Source of the DNA: Pterobdella sp. o SKG-2022
Taxonomy: Eukaryota; Annelida; Clitellata; Hirudinida; Piscicolidae
Length of the DNA stretch: 64,000 bases
Assembly: GCA_964035795.1 (NCBI GenBank)
Contig: OZ038326.1
Location: 8,773,700 to 8,837,699, forward strand
Direction of reading: 5' to 3'
Positions 1-9,374 of this stretch are shown here, piece after piece. Every line of letters begins with the position of its first letter. Position 1 is the stretch's first letter. The position numbers and the translations under genes are program-made. The notes under the pieces are model-generated. The model was given only the letters and a program-made list of their open reading frames with translations. It was not told the origin of the DNA and did not search any database.

Positions 1-2200
1 TGCTCTAAATTCATGGTGGAAACAAAAAAATGAAAGAGGCAGAAGATGATTATGAAATGAGTTTGAAACAAGGTAAAGGTAACTTTTTAATAAAAAATTT
101 GAAGTCATTAACCAAATCAAAAGGTTATAGATGCTTCAAGATTTTAGCCAAAGACGATACAACAAGGCTAACAACAACAAAAAGCAAACTGAAGAGATGG
201 TGTGAACACTTCAAAGTGGTCACAAACATCAATACCCTGGTCAATCATTCTGCTCTTTCACATCTCCCTCAATGTCTTCCTCCATCTGATAGCTCTATAT
301 CAAATGACTGAGCCTCTGACAAACGAAGAATTGTGTGTCGCACTCAAACAGTGTAAAAAAAATAGTTTGACTGGAATTGATGGAATTAGTACAGAGCTAC
401 TGCTACTAGGTGCTGATGAGAATGTTAGATGGTTGAAGTTTATTGAAGATCAAATATTGTTCGAAGAAAAGGTTCCTTCAGCCTGGACCAAACAAATAAC
501 TATCCCATCTTCAACAAAGGTAGCAGGTTGAAGTCCGATAACTTTCGTGGCATCTCACTTTTATGTTTAGCCTACAAAGTATTCGCAAGAGCGATGCTGA
601 ACAGAATTAAGCGAGTCCCAATGTGGGTTTCGTGCCAAGAGAGGTTGTTGTGATCAATTATTTTTTACGAAAATATTGATGCAACGGGCCAAGGAGTTCA
701 ACGTACCGGTTTTTTTGTGTTTCATTGATCTCTGTAAAGCGTACGATTCAGTTAACAGAAACTTACTTTGGGCTGTGTTACGTCGTGTCTACAACTTTTC
801 TGAAAAGTTCGTGAGTATAATAGAAGCCTTAAATAAAGAAACATATGGGATGGTGAGGTTTGAAGGTCAGTTGTCTGAAGAATACAAGGTTAAATCAGGT
901 GTAAAACAGGATGATGTACTGGCTCCAACACTGTTTAACTTACTTTTAGATGTTATCATAAGGACTGCCATGATGAAACATCCTGATGCCGGAGTCCATA
1001 TTCAATACAACCTCAATGGTCCTCTAGTAAACAACAGCCGTCATAAGTTCAACATAAATGATAAGGTTCAAATTCTTATGTACGCAGCTGATGTGGTATT
1101 ATCGAGCAATAATCGAAGTGTATTGAATTCTCTTATTCAATCGCTCAGTGAAGAATTTACCCGTTGCGGCCTGAAGATCAATACTCAAAAATCTAAGATA
1201 AGGCTGTGTGGCCTAAAGCTGATAATACAAACATCTTGACAACAGTTCGGTACATCAAATTGACGGTGGTTTTGAGGAAGTTGAGCAGTATCAATATCTG
1301 GGCAGTATACTTCGAAACAACTGTTTCATAGATGAAGAGATTGATACTCGTATCTGTAAATCATCGATTGCTTTTAAAAGTATTAGAAGGCTCATATAGT
1401 ATCAAAAAAAATTAAAAAGGAAAACAAAGAGGAGGCTTTTTAAATTCATTATAATGCCTATCCTGCTTTACGGTTGTGAGACTTGGGCTCTTTTGAGCAA
1501 CCACGTTCAAAAATTGCAGTCTTTTGTTAATAAGTGTGTTCGGTCTATATGTAAAATTTCTATGAGAAACATGTTAAGAAACACCGAAATAAAAAGAGGT
1601 AACATTGAACGCGTAGGTTCAATCCTTCAACTGAAAACATTCAAATGGCTTGGACATATTGAAAGAATGGCCGATTCCCGGTGGCCCAAAAAAATATTGG
1701 TCAGTAAAATATGTGGTAAAAGAAGTCAATGTGATCAAAAACAAAGGTGGTATGATGAGATGAATAACGATTTGAAAGCTATTGGGTTGGTATCTGTAGC
1801 AAAGCAAAAAACAGAATCGAATGATGGAAAAATATAAATATCCTCATTATCGATCTCAACTAGAATAAAGAACAATCAGAAGGTAAGAAAGATCGCAAAA
1901 AAGAGCTGCATTTAAAATATAATAATAATAATATATCTGATGAGGTAAACATAAATAATAGGGTATTAAACGGTTTGGTATGCTCTTTTTCTGGTTCCAA
2001 CAAAATTGCAGTTAACAAAGCTGGCCTTGCAAACCACATCTGACAGAAACACTCACAACAAGCAACAGAAACAATCTTATGCCAACACTGTGGTAAAAAT
2101 TTAAAGCGACAGAGTTTTCAGAATCACCAGAAAAAAGGCGCAACAACAAAAAATGGCAACTATTCTCTGCACCTGCCTGGTGGTGGACAAATGCAGTAGA
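1..2200 (+). mobile_element. Degenerate APE-type LINE (RT and C-terminal zinc finger)
   Basis: The left edge cuts this non-LTR retrotransposon. The endonuclease-to-RT linker and RT start are read at 30-531 (NSLTGIDGISTELLLLG). A frameshift near 531 follows, and RT continues at 676-1239 with motif A (FIDLCKAYDSV), the SGVKQDDVLAPTLF motif and a thumb region. The catalytic box reads MYAADVV at about 1078-1098 where YADD is expected, so one catalytic aspartate is lost. The C-terminal domain at 1454-1837 has the usual YGCETWAL and WLGHIERM signatures. From about 1990 to 2160 one frame gives two degenerate zinc fingers (second: CQHCGKNLKRQSFQNHQ), interrupted by a TGA. At least one frameshift and several stops make it a dead copy. 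Confidence 0.85.
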
Positions 2201-2530
2201 AGAAGAAGAAGAAAAAGTAGAAGTGTGAGGTTTTTTGTGAAGGAATGATTAAGTTGCTGTGTGAGAGGGTGTATGAAGTGTTGGTCAAGTAGTGTTTGGC
2301 GATAACATACATAGCTCGCTTTTGGCGGTGAAAAGAAATGCAAGGCATGCGTCATATGATTTCATCTTAGATTGTTTTCCAATGATATGCCTTATCTTAG
2401 TCAGTGTGGCTTCAGAAGATACATAGAAACCACTAATAGAATCTCTTCACTTCATCGAATTACACCAAATTTTTAAACTTTTCACAAGGCCGCCTATCTT
2501 CTACTTTGTTAAAGCTCATCATCATTATCA
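2200..2530. other. Spacer without recognised gene
   Basis: This lies between two LINEs of opposite orientation. It holds a short purine run (GAA/GAAG, about 2198-2220) that probably belongs to the 3' tail of the upstream LINE. I see no gene here. The reverse-strand open frames at 2101-2355 are leucine/serine-rich shadows. Confidence 0.5.
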
Positions 2531-5500
2531 TGTCGACCGCAGTCGAACTTCTATGACTTTGTTCTTACAATACTTCCTATCATTCATAGCCGTTTTTAAA
2601 TCTTTTTTATCAAGATTAGTATCATCAGTTAGTTGGTTGATAAAATTTCGAGCTGATCTTCTTCTAGTATTTTTACCACATTTTGGTTCCCATAGTATCA
2701 ATTTGTGTACAACTTCTTTACAGCGAAAGCAATGTTCTGCGAAACTCAATCTTTATGTTACAATTGTATTGGTTATCTTTGGTAATAATCTTTTTTAGCC
2801 AAAGTAAATACTGCAAATTATTTGAACAATAAAGGTAATTTCATTAAGTACAAAGCTTTTCGTTAACAAAGTAACATTATCAAGTACGTAATGTTACTTT
2901 GTTAACGAAAAGCTTTATACTTAATAAAATTACCTTAAGTGTTCAAATAATTTACAGTATCTTTGGTAAGTTGTCGTATAGTACATTATTGTTTATACGT
3001 TGCGGCCATTTTACATTATTCACAACTTTTAGAATTTTTGTATAGCATCCGTTTAACTTTGTTTCTAACTTTTTGGTCAATGTCCAGGTACTAGATCCAT
3101 ATAGTAGCACAGAGCTCACTGTAGTATGGAAAAATGCTAATTTCAAGTTTTTTTGGCAGATTTGAATTCCAGCTAGTATTTAGCTTTTGTAGAGCAACCC
3201 AAGCTTTACCGATTCTTACGTCAACGTCTTTCTCATTGGAATATATCCAGGATCCTAGATAGAGAAAATCGTTTGTGGGTTTTTTGCATTTTTTGTTTAT
3301 TGTGGTGAATTTTGAATAATTTTGATTAAATGTCATATATTGTGTTTTTTTCTTATTAATATAAAGACCTGTTAGTTTGGCTGCCATTTCTCAGGTATGA
3401 AACAGTTTTTCAGCTTTATCCACAGAGTCTGAAAGTAGGGCAATATCATCTGCGTAGTCTATGTCTGATCCACATAGTGCTGGATGTCTCCTACTTCTAG
3501 CTTTTTCGAGATTTAAGCCACAATCAGCTGAATTAAATATTGCTGTTCTCATTGCATAATCTACTGCTATTATGAACAGGTAGGGTGCTAGTGCATCTCC
3601 CTGCAAAACTTCTGCATGAATTGGGAAAAAACTTGTATCACCATCTGGGGAGATAACTAGCAGTATTGTTTTTATATAAAAGTGAAATTGCGTTTGCAGT
3701 TTCGAGAGGAATGCCATATGCTTTTAGTATTTCCATTAATTTTCCTCTATGTATTGAATCAAAAGCTTTATGCAAATCCACAAAAATCATAACTGCCGGT
3801 AGTGTTTTTGATTTGACTCCTTCGAGTATTTTTCTCAGCGTGAGGATTTGAGCAAGAGTGGATCGACCAGGTCTGAAGCCATTTTGGTTTGTTCTCAACT
3901 TTTTGTATAAAATTGGACTTATTTTATTGAGCAACATTTTATTGTATATTTTGGATGCTGACGAAGATAGAGTTACTTTTCGATAATTACTGGCTATACT
4001 CAAGTCTCCCTTGCACCTTGTAGCCAGCAGTTTGGTGCATCACCAAGATATGTTTTGTTGCATACATTTAATAGTTCTTCGTTCATACAGCCTGTTTTGC
4101 AAGTTTCTGTTGGTATATTATCAAGGCCAGTAGCTTTGTTATTTTGAAAAGACTTTATGGAAGCTTGAAGCTCGATTGCAGTAAATTCACCAGTTTTAAT
4201 TGGGAGAGTATCGAATAATTTTGGTATGGGTTGATCATCTATCTCCGGTGATTATCCGAGAAGCTTTTGAAAGTGATATTTCCAAATAGCAAGACTTTCT
4301 TCTGTGTTGCTTCCTTTGATTCGGCCACGTTTTGGGCCTTTTCTTCTCTTCATTCACTGTATCCCATACTAGTCTAGAATGGTGATTTATGTGCGCATCT
4401 TTGATTTCCTTTATTTTGCTTTTCACGTAGTTTTTTTGCTCTTCATCATAAACTCGGCTTAGATCTTCTTTTGCTTTTTCCACAAGTAGGGTGTTTTTAA
4501 GATCGATTTTTTCTTTCTTGCGTTTGAAAACTTTGTTCAGCTCATTTCGCTTTTTGCGAACCACATCGTTTTCCCATGGCAAATCTCTTTTTGGTTTGGC
4601 ACATATTTTTCAGCAGCTTCAGCGTGAGCTTTCATAAATATCGTTTGTTGAAAAGTTATCAGAATTAAGGTTTTGTAGTTGTTCAAATCGGTTTCTGATT
4701 TCTACAGCATAGCTATTTTTTGTTTTCATCATTTAATAATTTTGACCAATCATGACTCATTGTTTTTTTGCTTTTTGAGATATTTGACCTTAGAGAAAAT
4801 CTGATTCAAGGAATGAGTATGTGCTGAACGAGTGACAGTCAATAGCACTATTTTTCCATTTTCTGTTAATAAGGATATAATCAAGTTGACTTCTGGTTCC
4901 GTTTGGATAAGTGAAAGTCCATAATTTCCCTTTATTTTTTTGAAACTTTGTGAAAATATTGACTAGACCACAGTTGATTTTTAGATCTAACAAATACTCG
5001 CCATTTCTGTTTGTATAATTATGGTAGCTGTTGTTTACACATTTATTATTGTCAACTTTAGCGTTCATATCACCTATTATAATTAGAACATTATGTTAAG
5101 AAATATTTTTGATTGATTTTGTCAATTGATGGTAAAAGTTTTTTATTTTTAATTCGTCAGAGCAATTTGTAGGACTGTAGCATAATATCACAGTTGTTTT
5201 TGGGTTTCCATTAAAGGTCGCGACCATGATTCGTGGGCTGATTGATTCAGCGTTCAATAGCGACTGGTAAGCCTTAGGGCTTATAAACATACCAACTCCT
5301 CTAATGGTAGCGTTGTTTGTTGCTTTTTTTGCAGGGCTTGTAACGAGGGTCCAACCATTTCCAGTATTGCAGTATCTTATTGTTTCTTCTGAATGATACA
5401 ACTTGAGTTCTTGTATACAGGTTATATCTATATTGTATTTACTAGATAAGTATTTTAATTCATATAGTTTGTGATTATTTTTTAAAGCTCTAATGTTTAT

Positions 5501-5690
5501 TGTTGCTATATTTTTTGTTAATCTAAAATTCAATAAAGATTCTCTTTTTTCAGTTTTTGGTAAGAGGTTTTCACCCGTAGCACATTTTTCGATTCCAGCC
5601 TGATGATTCGTTGAGGACGCGCTCCTTGTTCACCCGCGCGACGAGTGATGCGGTATGGGGGTATATTTTTTTGTTTAGTCATAGTTTTTC
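2528..5690 (-). mobile_element. LINE, endonuclease plus RT, interrupted by a palindromic insertion
   Basis: Read on the minus strand: an N-terminal basic stretch begins with an ATG near 5680. An APE-like endonuclease lies at 5096-5533 (ITCIQELKLYHSE, VILCYSPTN) and 4790-5068 (SQLDYILINRKW, with the final SDHR-type motif lost). The linker is at 4235-4582. RT is split over 3638-4003 (FVDLHKAFDSI), 3391-3717 (LQGDALAPYLF and an intact DYADDIALLS), 3091-3387 (FLYLGSWIYSNEKD) and 2952-3146 (LLYGSSTWTL). The C-terminal tail is at 2528-2749. Frameshifts separate the blocks. The segment 2786-2957 is foreign (see next entry). A shorter copy of the same family lies at 49895-50845. Confidence 0.85.
2774..2969. 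repeat. Palindromic MITE-like element with 12-bp target duplication (inverted-dimer copy)
   Basis: The LINE copy at 49895-50845 provides the empty site: GGTTATCTTTGGTAAGTTG is continuous there (50108-50126) but split here by 172 bp (2786-2957). TATCTTTGGTAA is present on both sides (2774-2785 and 2958-2969), a perfect 12-bp duplication. From about 2809 to 2959 the insert is an inverted dimer. The left arm runs from TACTGCAAATTATTTGAAC to TTATCAAGTACG, and the right arm returns through TAATGTTACTTTGTTAACG to GTTCAAATAATTTACAGTA. A 23-bp extension (AGCCAAAGTAAA) precedes the left arm. It has no coding capacity. Confidence 0.85.
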
Positions 5691-5705
5691 TTTGCTGGAC
5701 GAGAT

Positions 5706-5831
5706 TTAGGGTCGCAACTTTTCTAAAAATTCACATGTTACTCTTCTAACTCGAGCAAGGTTGCCTACAGTTGTAGCCAAGAATGTTTCCATCACCATAG
5801 CATCGGTATTTTGATGTATGCCAAAAAGAAA
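5706..5831 (-). CDS. Unassigned coding-like segment, possibly a terminal exon
   Basis: A reverse-strand frame of 41 codons ends at a TAA (5706-5708). It contains IHQNTDAMVMETF and ARVRRVTCEFLEKLRP and follows an AG at its upstream edge. The residue mix looks coding, but I do not recognise a family. It sits immediately beyond the 5' end of the LINE at 2528-5690, so it could instead be LINE 5' sequence. The opposite strand just beyond (about 5813-5960) is also open in one frame, which weakens the case. Confidence 0.2.
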   Translation of the reverse strand, partial: FLFGIHQNTDAMVMETFLATTVGNLARVRRVTCEFLEKLRP

Positions 5832-5839
5832 CTACTGCT

Positions 5840-6470
5840 TCTCATGTGGAAAAAGCAAAATTTGAGGTTTACTCTTTAGATAGAGATGAACTGCTTGCCG
5901 TGGAATTTCCGCAGACGCAGAAGCAGAAATATATAGTACTGATGACAAAGAAAACAATAAATAGGATAATATTAAAGTTTTACAAAACAGCAAATTAGAA
6001 ATAAATAAAATGAATACATAAAACTAGAAGATAATCATAGTGAAATACACAAATTAACACCTAATATCAAGGTATATAGCTATCAAGGTTAAAAAAAGAT
6101 TTGAGAAAAAATATATAAAAAGTATATAACTACTGGTAGTAATGAATTGACTAAAATAAAATAACTGGAAAAGTTAATAAACAGAAATAATTAACTAAGA
6201 CTAAATAAGGTAAAAAATAAACAAACAAATAAAATAAAAAGCATAATAAAGAGTGATCTTTGGTAACGTTCCGTATCAAACACCATATACATAATTGAAC
6301 TTCAAATGATTAAGTTTTCCTCCTTATAAATTTCATTGTTGCTTATTTACGGATATTCAATCCTTCCATCCTCTTTAAAATGAATAATGATAATGATTTA
6401 TACCTAATATTAAAAAACAAATTATTATAAGAAGAGTTTTACACAAAAAAGGTTAAAAAAACTATAATAG
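5840..6470. other. AT-rich spacer without recognised gene
   Basis: This is AT-rich sequence with many short A and T runs. Apart from the short open frame noted at its left edge I see no gene, RNA or repeat that I can support. Confidence 0.5.
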
Positions 6471-6525
6471 TGCCTGGACCAGGATTCGAACCCATGCAAT
6501 TAGAGCAGACGCACTGAAGAAATTA
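6471..6525 (-). repeat. tRNA-like fragment (box B and acceptor side), probably SINE or tRNA debris
   Basis: On the minus strand GGGTTCGAATCC forms a classical T-arm / pol III box B, followed by TGGTCCAGGCAC as an acceptor-like 3' side. Upstream only an anticodon-arm-like stretch remains (GTGCGTCTGCTCTAATTGCA), and no D arm or box A is visible. It is therefore a 3' tRNA fragment and not a working tRNA gene. Confidence 0.4.
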
Positions 6526-6625
6526 AAATTAAACCTGCTAATTATTTGAACACTAAAGGTAATTTGATTAAGTACAAAACTTTTCGTTAACAAAGTAACA
6601 TTATCAAGTACGTTAAAATTAAACC
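6523..6625 (+). repeat. Single-arm (77-bp) copy of the palindromic element with 13-bp target duplication
   Basis: The insert 6536-6612 equals one arm of the palindrome at 2786-2957, from TGCTAATTATTTGAACAC to TTATCAAGTACG, ending where the dimer turns back on itself. It is flanked by a perfect 13-bp direct repeat, TTAAAATTAAACC, at 6523-6535 and 6613-6625. The arm alone thus behaves as an integrated unit. Confidence 0.8.
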
Positions 6626-7300
6626 ACAAAAGAATTTAAAATATAACATACAAAAGCAGATTTAATTAGAATATGTTTACGCCAAACCTCTTTCTTTTTT
6701 TCCAAATAGCTTTTTTATAGGCCAAAATATCCATAAATAATCAAATGGTTACAATATTTGAAATGAACAGTTTATGATAAATATTTACTTGCCAAGGGAA
6801 AAGGAGTAATTATCTGAAAACAAAAGCTTATTTAAATAAACTGAAAAAATCTAACAATTTTACATCAAAAGGTTTATCAAAAATTACTTAACTCATTTTT
6901 ATTGAAATAAAGTAATGAAACTAATTAAATCCTATAAAAGTTAAACAATATAGCAGCGATAAATTTAATGACCATTTCTAACGGCAACGTTACTAAAACA
7001 CGGCTGAGAAGTGCAAACACGTTATTTGTACGAGATATTCGAAGATAAAAAGAATTTGAAAAAAAAAAGAAGAAAAATCTGAGTTTCTTGTGTTCAGAGT
7101 TTGGTCGCTTATGTCCGTGCCAATTTGAACTACGAGCTTTTAAGTTTTTGGTATCTGTGGACAAACAACCACTGGAGACAGCAAGAAGAACGAGAAATTT
7201 GGTTACACATTCGCAAGCTTAATAGACATATTATTGGAGTTCTATTTGAGAATTTATATTTATAGCATGATTTTGAAGCCGGTTAAAAACAAAGATGAAC
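6626..7300. other. AT-rich spacer without recognised gene
   Basis: This is AT-rich sequence. On the minus strand a good splice acceptor (TTTGTCCACAG, ending near 7156) is followed by an open stretch. Joined in phase to the lectin exon ending at 7305 it gives only a few codons before a stop, so it is not a convincing exon. Nothing else is recognised. Confidence 0.4.
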
Positions 7301-7304
7301 CTAC

Positions 7305-7743
7305 CCGGCAGCAAGCATCCTTTTGGCATCAGTAGCACATTCCCCAGTCACTTGTTCAGAGGTGCATCGGCCTGAAGACATCTTGCCATATTGAGCTGTC
7401 TGTATCTTAATGCAACTGCCTTCTCCACAAGAAGCCTCGAATCCCTCCTTGCTACAGTATTCCCCAAAATGCTCTGCGTGGTTCAATTCTTAAGCTATCA
7501 ACGCCTTATTAAGTGGTCATTTGATCGTTAGAAGTCTATATGTTAGACAGACAAAATGATCCTAATTATTTTGTATATGTGTTTTGTGCTGGACAAAAAT
7601 ACATTCATTTACAAATTTTTCCTTTTGATAATGCTTCAAATGACATTAAAATGGAAGAGCAAATAGAAGCATTAAAGTAACCTACTTTGCACCTGAGCGC
7701 CACAACTGGCCAACACAAGCACCACCAACAAATAATATTTCAT
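7305..7743 (-). CDS. Secreted SUEL / rhamnose-binding-lectin-like protein, 5' exons
   Basis: Two exons on the minus strand join in phase. Exon 1 (7743-7686) encodes a start and a hydrophobic signal peptide (MKYYLLVVLVLASCGAQVQ), ending at a GTAGG donor in phase 1. Exon 2 (7488-7305) follows an AG acceptor and completes the codon as Lys. It encodes a cysteine-rich segment with EYCSKEGFEASC, IKIQTAQYGKMSSGRC and ECATDAKRML, the pattern of the SUEL (D-galactoside/L-rhamnose-binding) lectin fold: an early Cys pair, an A-x-YG core and a later Cys. It ends at a phase-2 GTAGG donor. The C-terminal cysteines of the domain are missing, and no convincing next exon was found down to the LINE at 5.7 kb. 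The gene may be truncated by insertions, or its later exons may lie beyond the window. Expected role: extracellular glycan binding. Confidence 0.6.
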
Positions 7744-7861
7744 CTTTTTGTGATCAAAACTTCAGACGACAATACAATCTAGACGTCACTCGAAGTAACA
7801 TTGCGTCCTTTTAACCTTCGTGCTCAAGTCCTAAGCTTGCATGTTAAAATGTTAATGATGC

Positions 7862-8002
7862 TGATAATAATAATAATAACAATAATAATAACAATAATAA
7901 TAACAATAATAATAACAATAATAATAAAAATAATAATAACAATAATAATAAAAATAATAATAACAATAATAATAAAAATAATAACAATAACAATAATAAT
8001 AA
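7862..8002. repeat. AATAATAATAAC microsatellite
   Basis: A 12-bp unit (three AAT-type triplets and one AAC) repeats over about 140 bp with few changes, AAA replacing AAC in some units. It lies about 120-260 bp upstream of the lectin start codon, so in its presumed promoter or 5' UTR. Long Ile-rich frames here are repeat artefacts. Confidence 0.9.
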
Positions 8003-8214
8003 TGACTTTTTTAAATTTCATCATGTACGCTCTGATTCCTAATTAGTAGCAGCTGCTAACGAATAACAAGCGCAAATTTTGAGACCTTTAGCGTTGCAGA
8101 CCTTTGGCTGTGTACCAGGATGACACTACCAAAACCTCTTCATAACAATGTATTTGCTAAGTCGAAGCAAAATATAGAAAAAATTTATAATATTTTTTTT
8201 TGAAATTTTATTGC

Positions 8215-9360
8215 GTTTTAAAGCCCTCCAACCCATCAGTTGGGGATGGTGAGTCGCAAAAGAAATAGCTTGCCCCCATCGTACAAGGCAGCCGAATCAG
8301 ACAGAATCCATCCCAGTTTAATGCATCACATGGGCCCAAAAGCCATTGAAGTTCTAACAGAAATACATCATGGCTAAGCAAACAAGTTCCGCAGAAATGG
8401 AGATTTGCAGATATACGCCCGATGCTGAAACCAGGAAAAAAAGCAAACGAACTAGGGAATTACAGACCCATATCCCTTACGTCAGTGATCGGGAAAGTGG
8501 AAAGAATATTATGTAACAGATTGAAAGACATGAACGAAAGCGGTAATCTTTTTTCACCATTTCAAACTGGCTTCAGGCTGAGAAGAAGCACCGAAGATCA
8601 GCTACTCCGACTATCACAATCTATAGCCGATGGTTTCCAGCAAAACCCAATGCAAAGAACATTGATGATGCTCATCGGCTTCTCGAAGGCATATGCTGGT
8701 GTGTGGCGGGATGCACTGCTGTTGATAATGGCAAAGGAGTACGAATGCAGATGGTTCGCTGGATTCAAGAATGGATGTCAAACAGGATTAACTGGGTGAC
8801 TTATGAAGGGAAGCAGAGCAAGAAGAAAGTAGTTAAACATAGTCCCTCAAAGACCAGTGCTGTCACCATTGTTATTACTGTTCTTTATTGACAATATAGC
8901 CGGGGAGCTGGAGAAAGTTGAAAAAAGTATCTTTGCCGACGATATAGCAATATGGGCACAACACTCAAACCTGAAGGAGGCGGAGAAAGTGGTACTAATA
9001 GCTCTCCGAAAACTGGAAAGATGGGGGAAGGAGTGGAAGCTGACGATATCGGCTGCTAAGTCGGATAGTTCGTTCTTCTCTACCAAACCCCACGAAACAA
9101 AATGGGTACTGAATTTGTCGCTGAGCGGATGCATACTGAAGTACAACGGAAACCCAAAGTTCCTTGGAGTGGCGTACAACCGACAGTTGACGTTTTCAGC
9201 CTATACAGATATAGTTTGTAAGAAGGTGAAGAAAAGAACCGTAGCATTAAGGAAACTAGCCAATACCGAATGGGGAAACGATAAGGAGACACTCCATGCC
9301 ACCTACGTGGCAGTAGGCAAGTCGTCTATCCAATATGCGACAGCAGCTTGGTTACTATAG
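8215..9360 (+). mobile_element. LINE RT fragment, same family as the element at 34926-39393
   Basis: RT begins near 8290 with a degenerate SDRIHPSLMHHMGPKAIEVL. It continues at 8422-8799 (NYRPISLTSVIGKVERIL, FQTGFRLRRSTEDQLLRLS) and 8857-9360 (FADDIAIW, FLGVAYNRQLTF). Motif A reads LIGFSKAYAGVW, so the catalytic Asp has become Gly, while FADD is intact. Wording and order match the 35-39 kb element closely (NRLRYF, RSTENQLLRLS, ITYDRQLTF-like blocks). The copy lacks endonuclease and RNase H. It stops at 9360, where another LINE starts. Confidence 0.8.
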
Positions 9361-9374
9361 GCTTTGGAAACGAA

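Noticed and set aside
7540..7680. 46-codon plus ORF (VFCAGQKYIHLQIFPFDN) as a gene
   Set aside because: It lies in the intron of the lectin gene on the other strand, has no homology that I can name, and is short enough to be chance.
7801..8046. Ile-rich open frames on both strands as membrane peptides
   Set aside because: They are translations of the AATAATAATAAC microsatellite.
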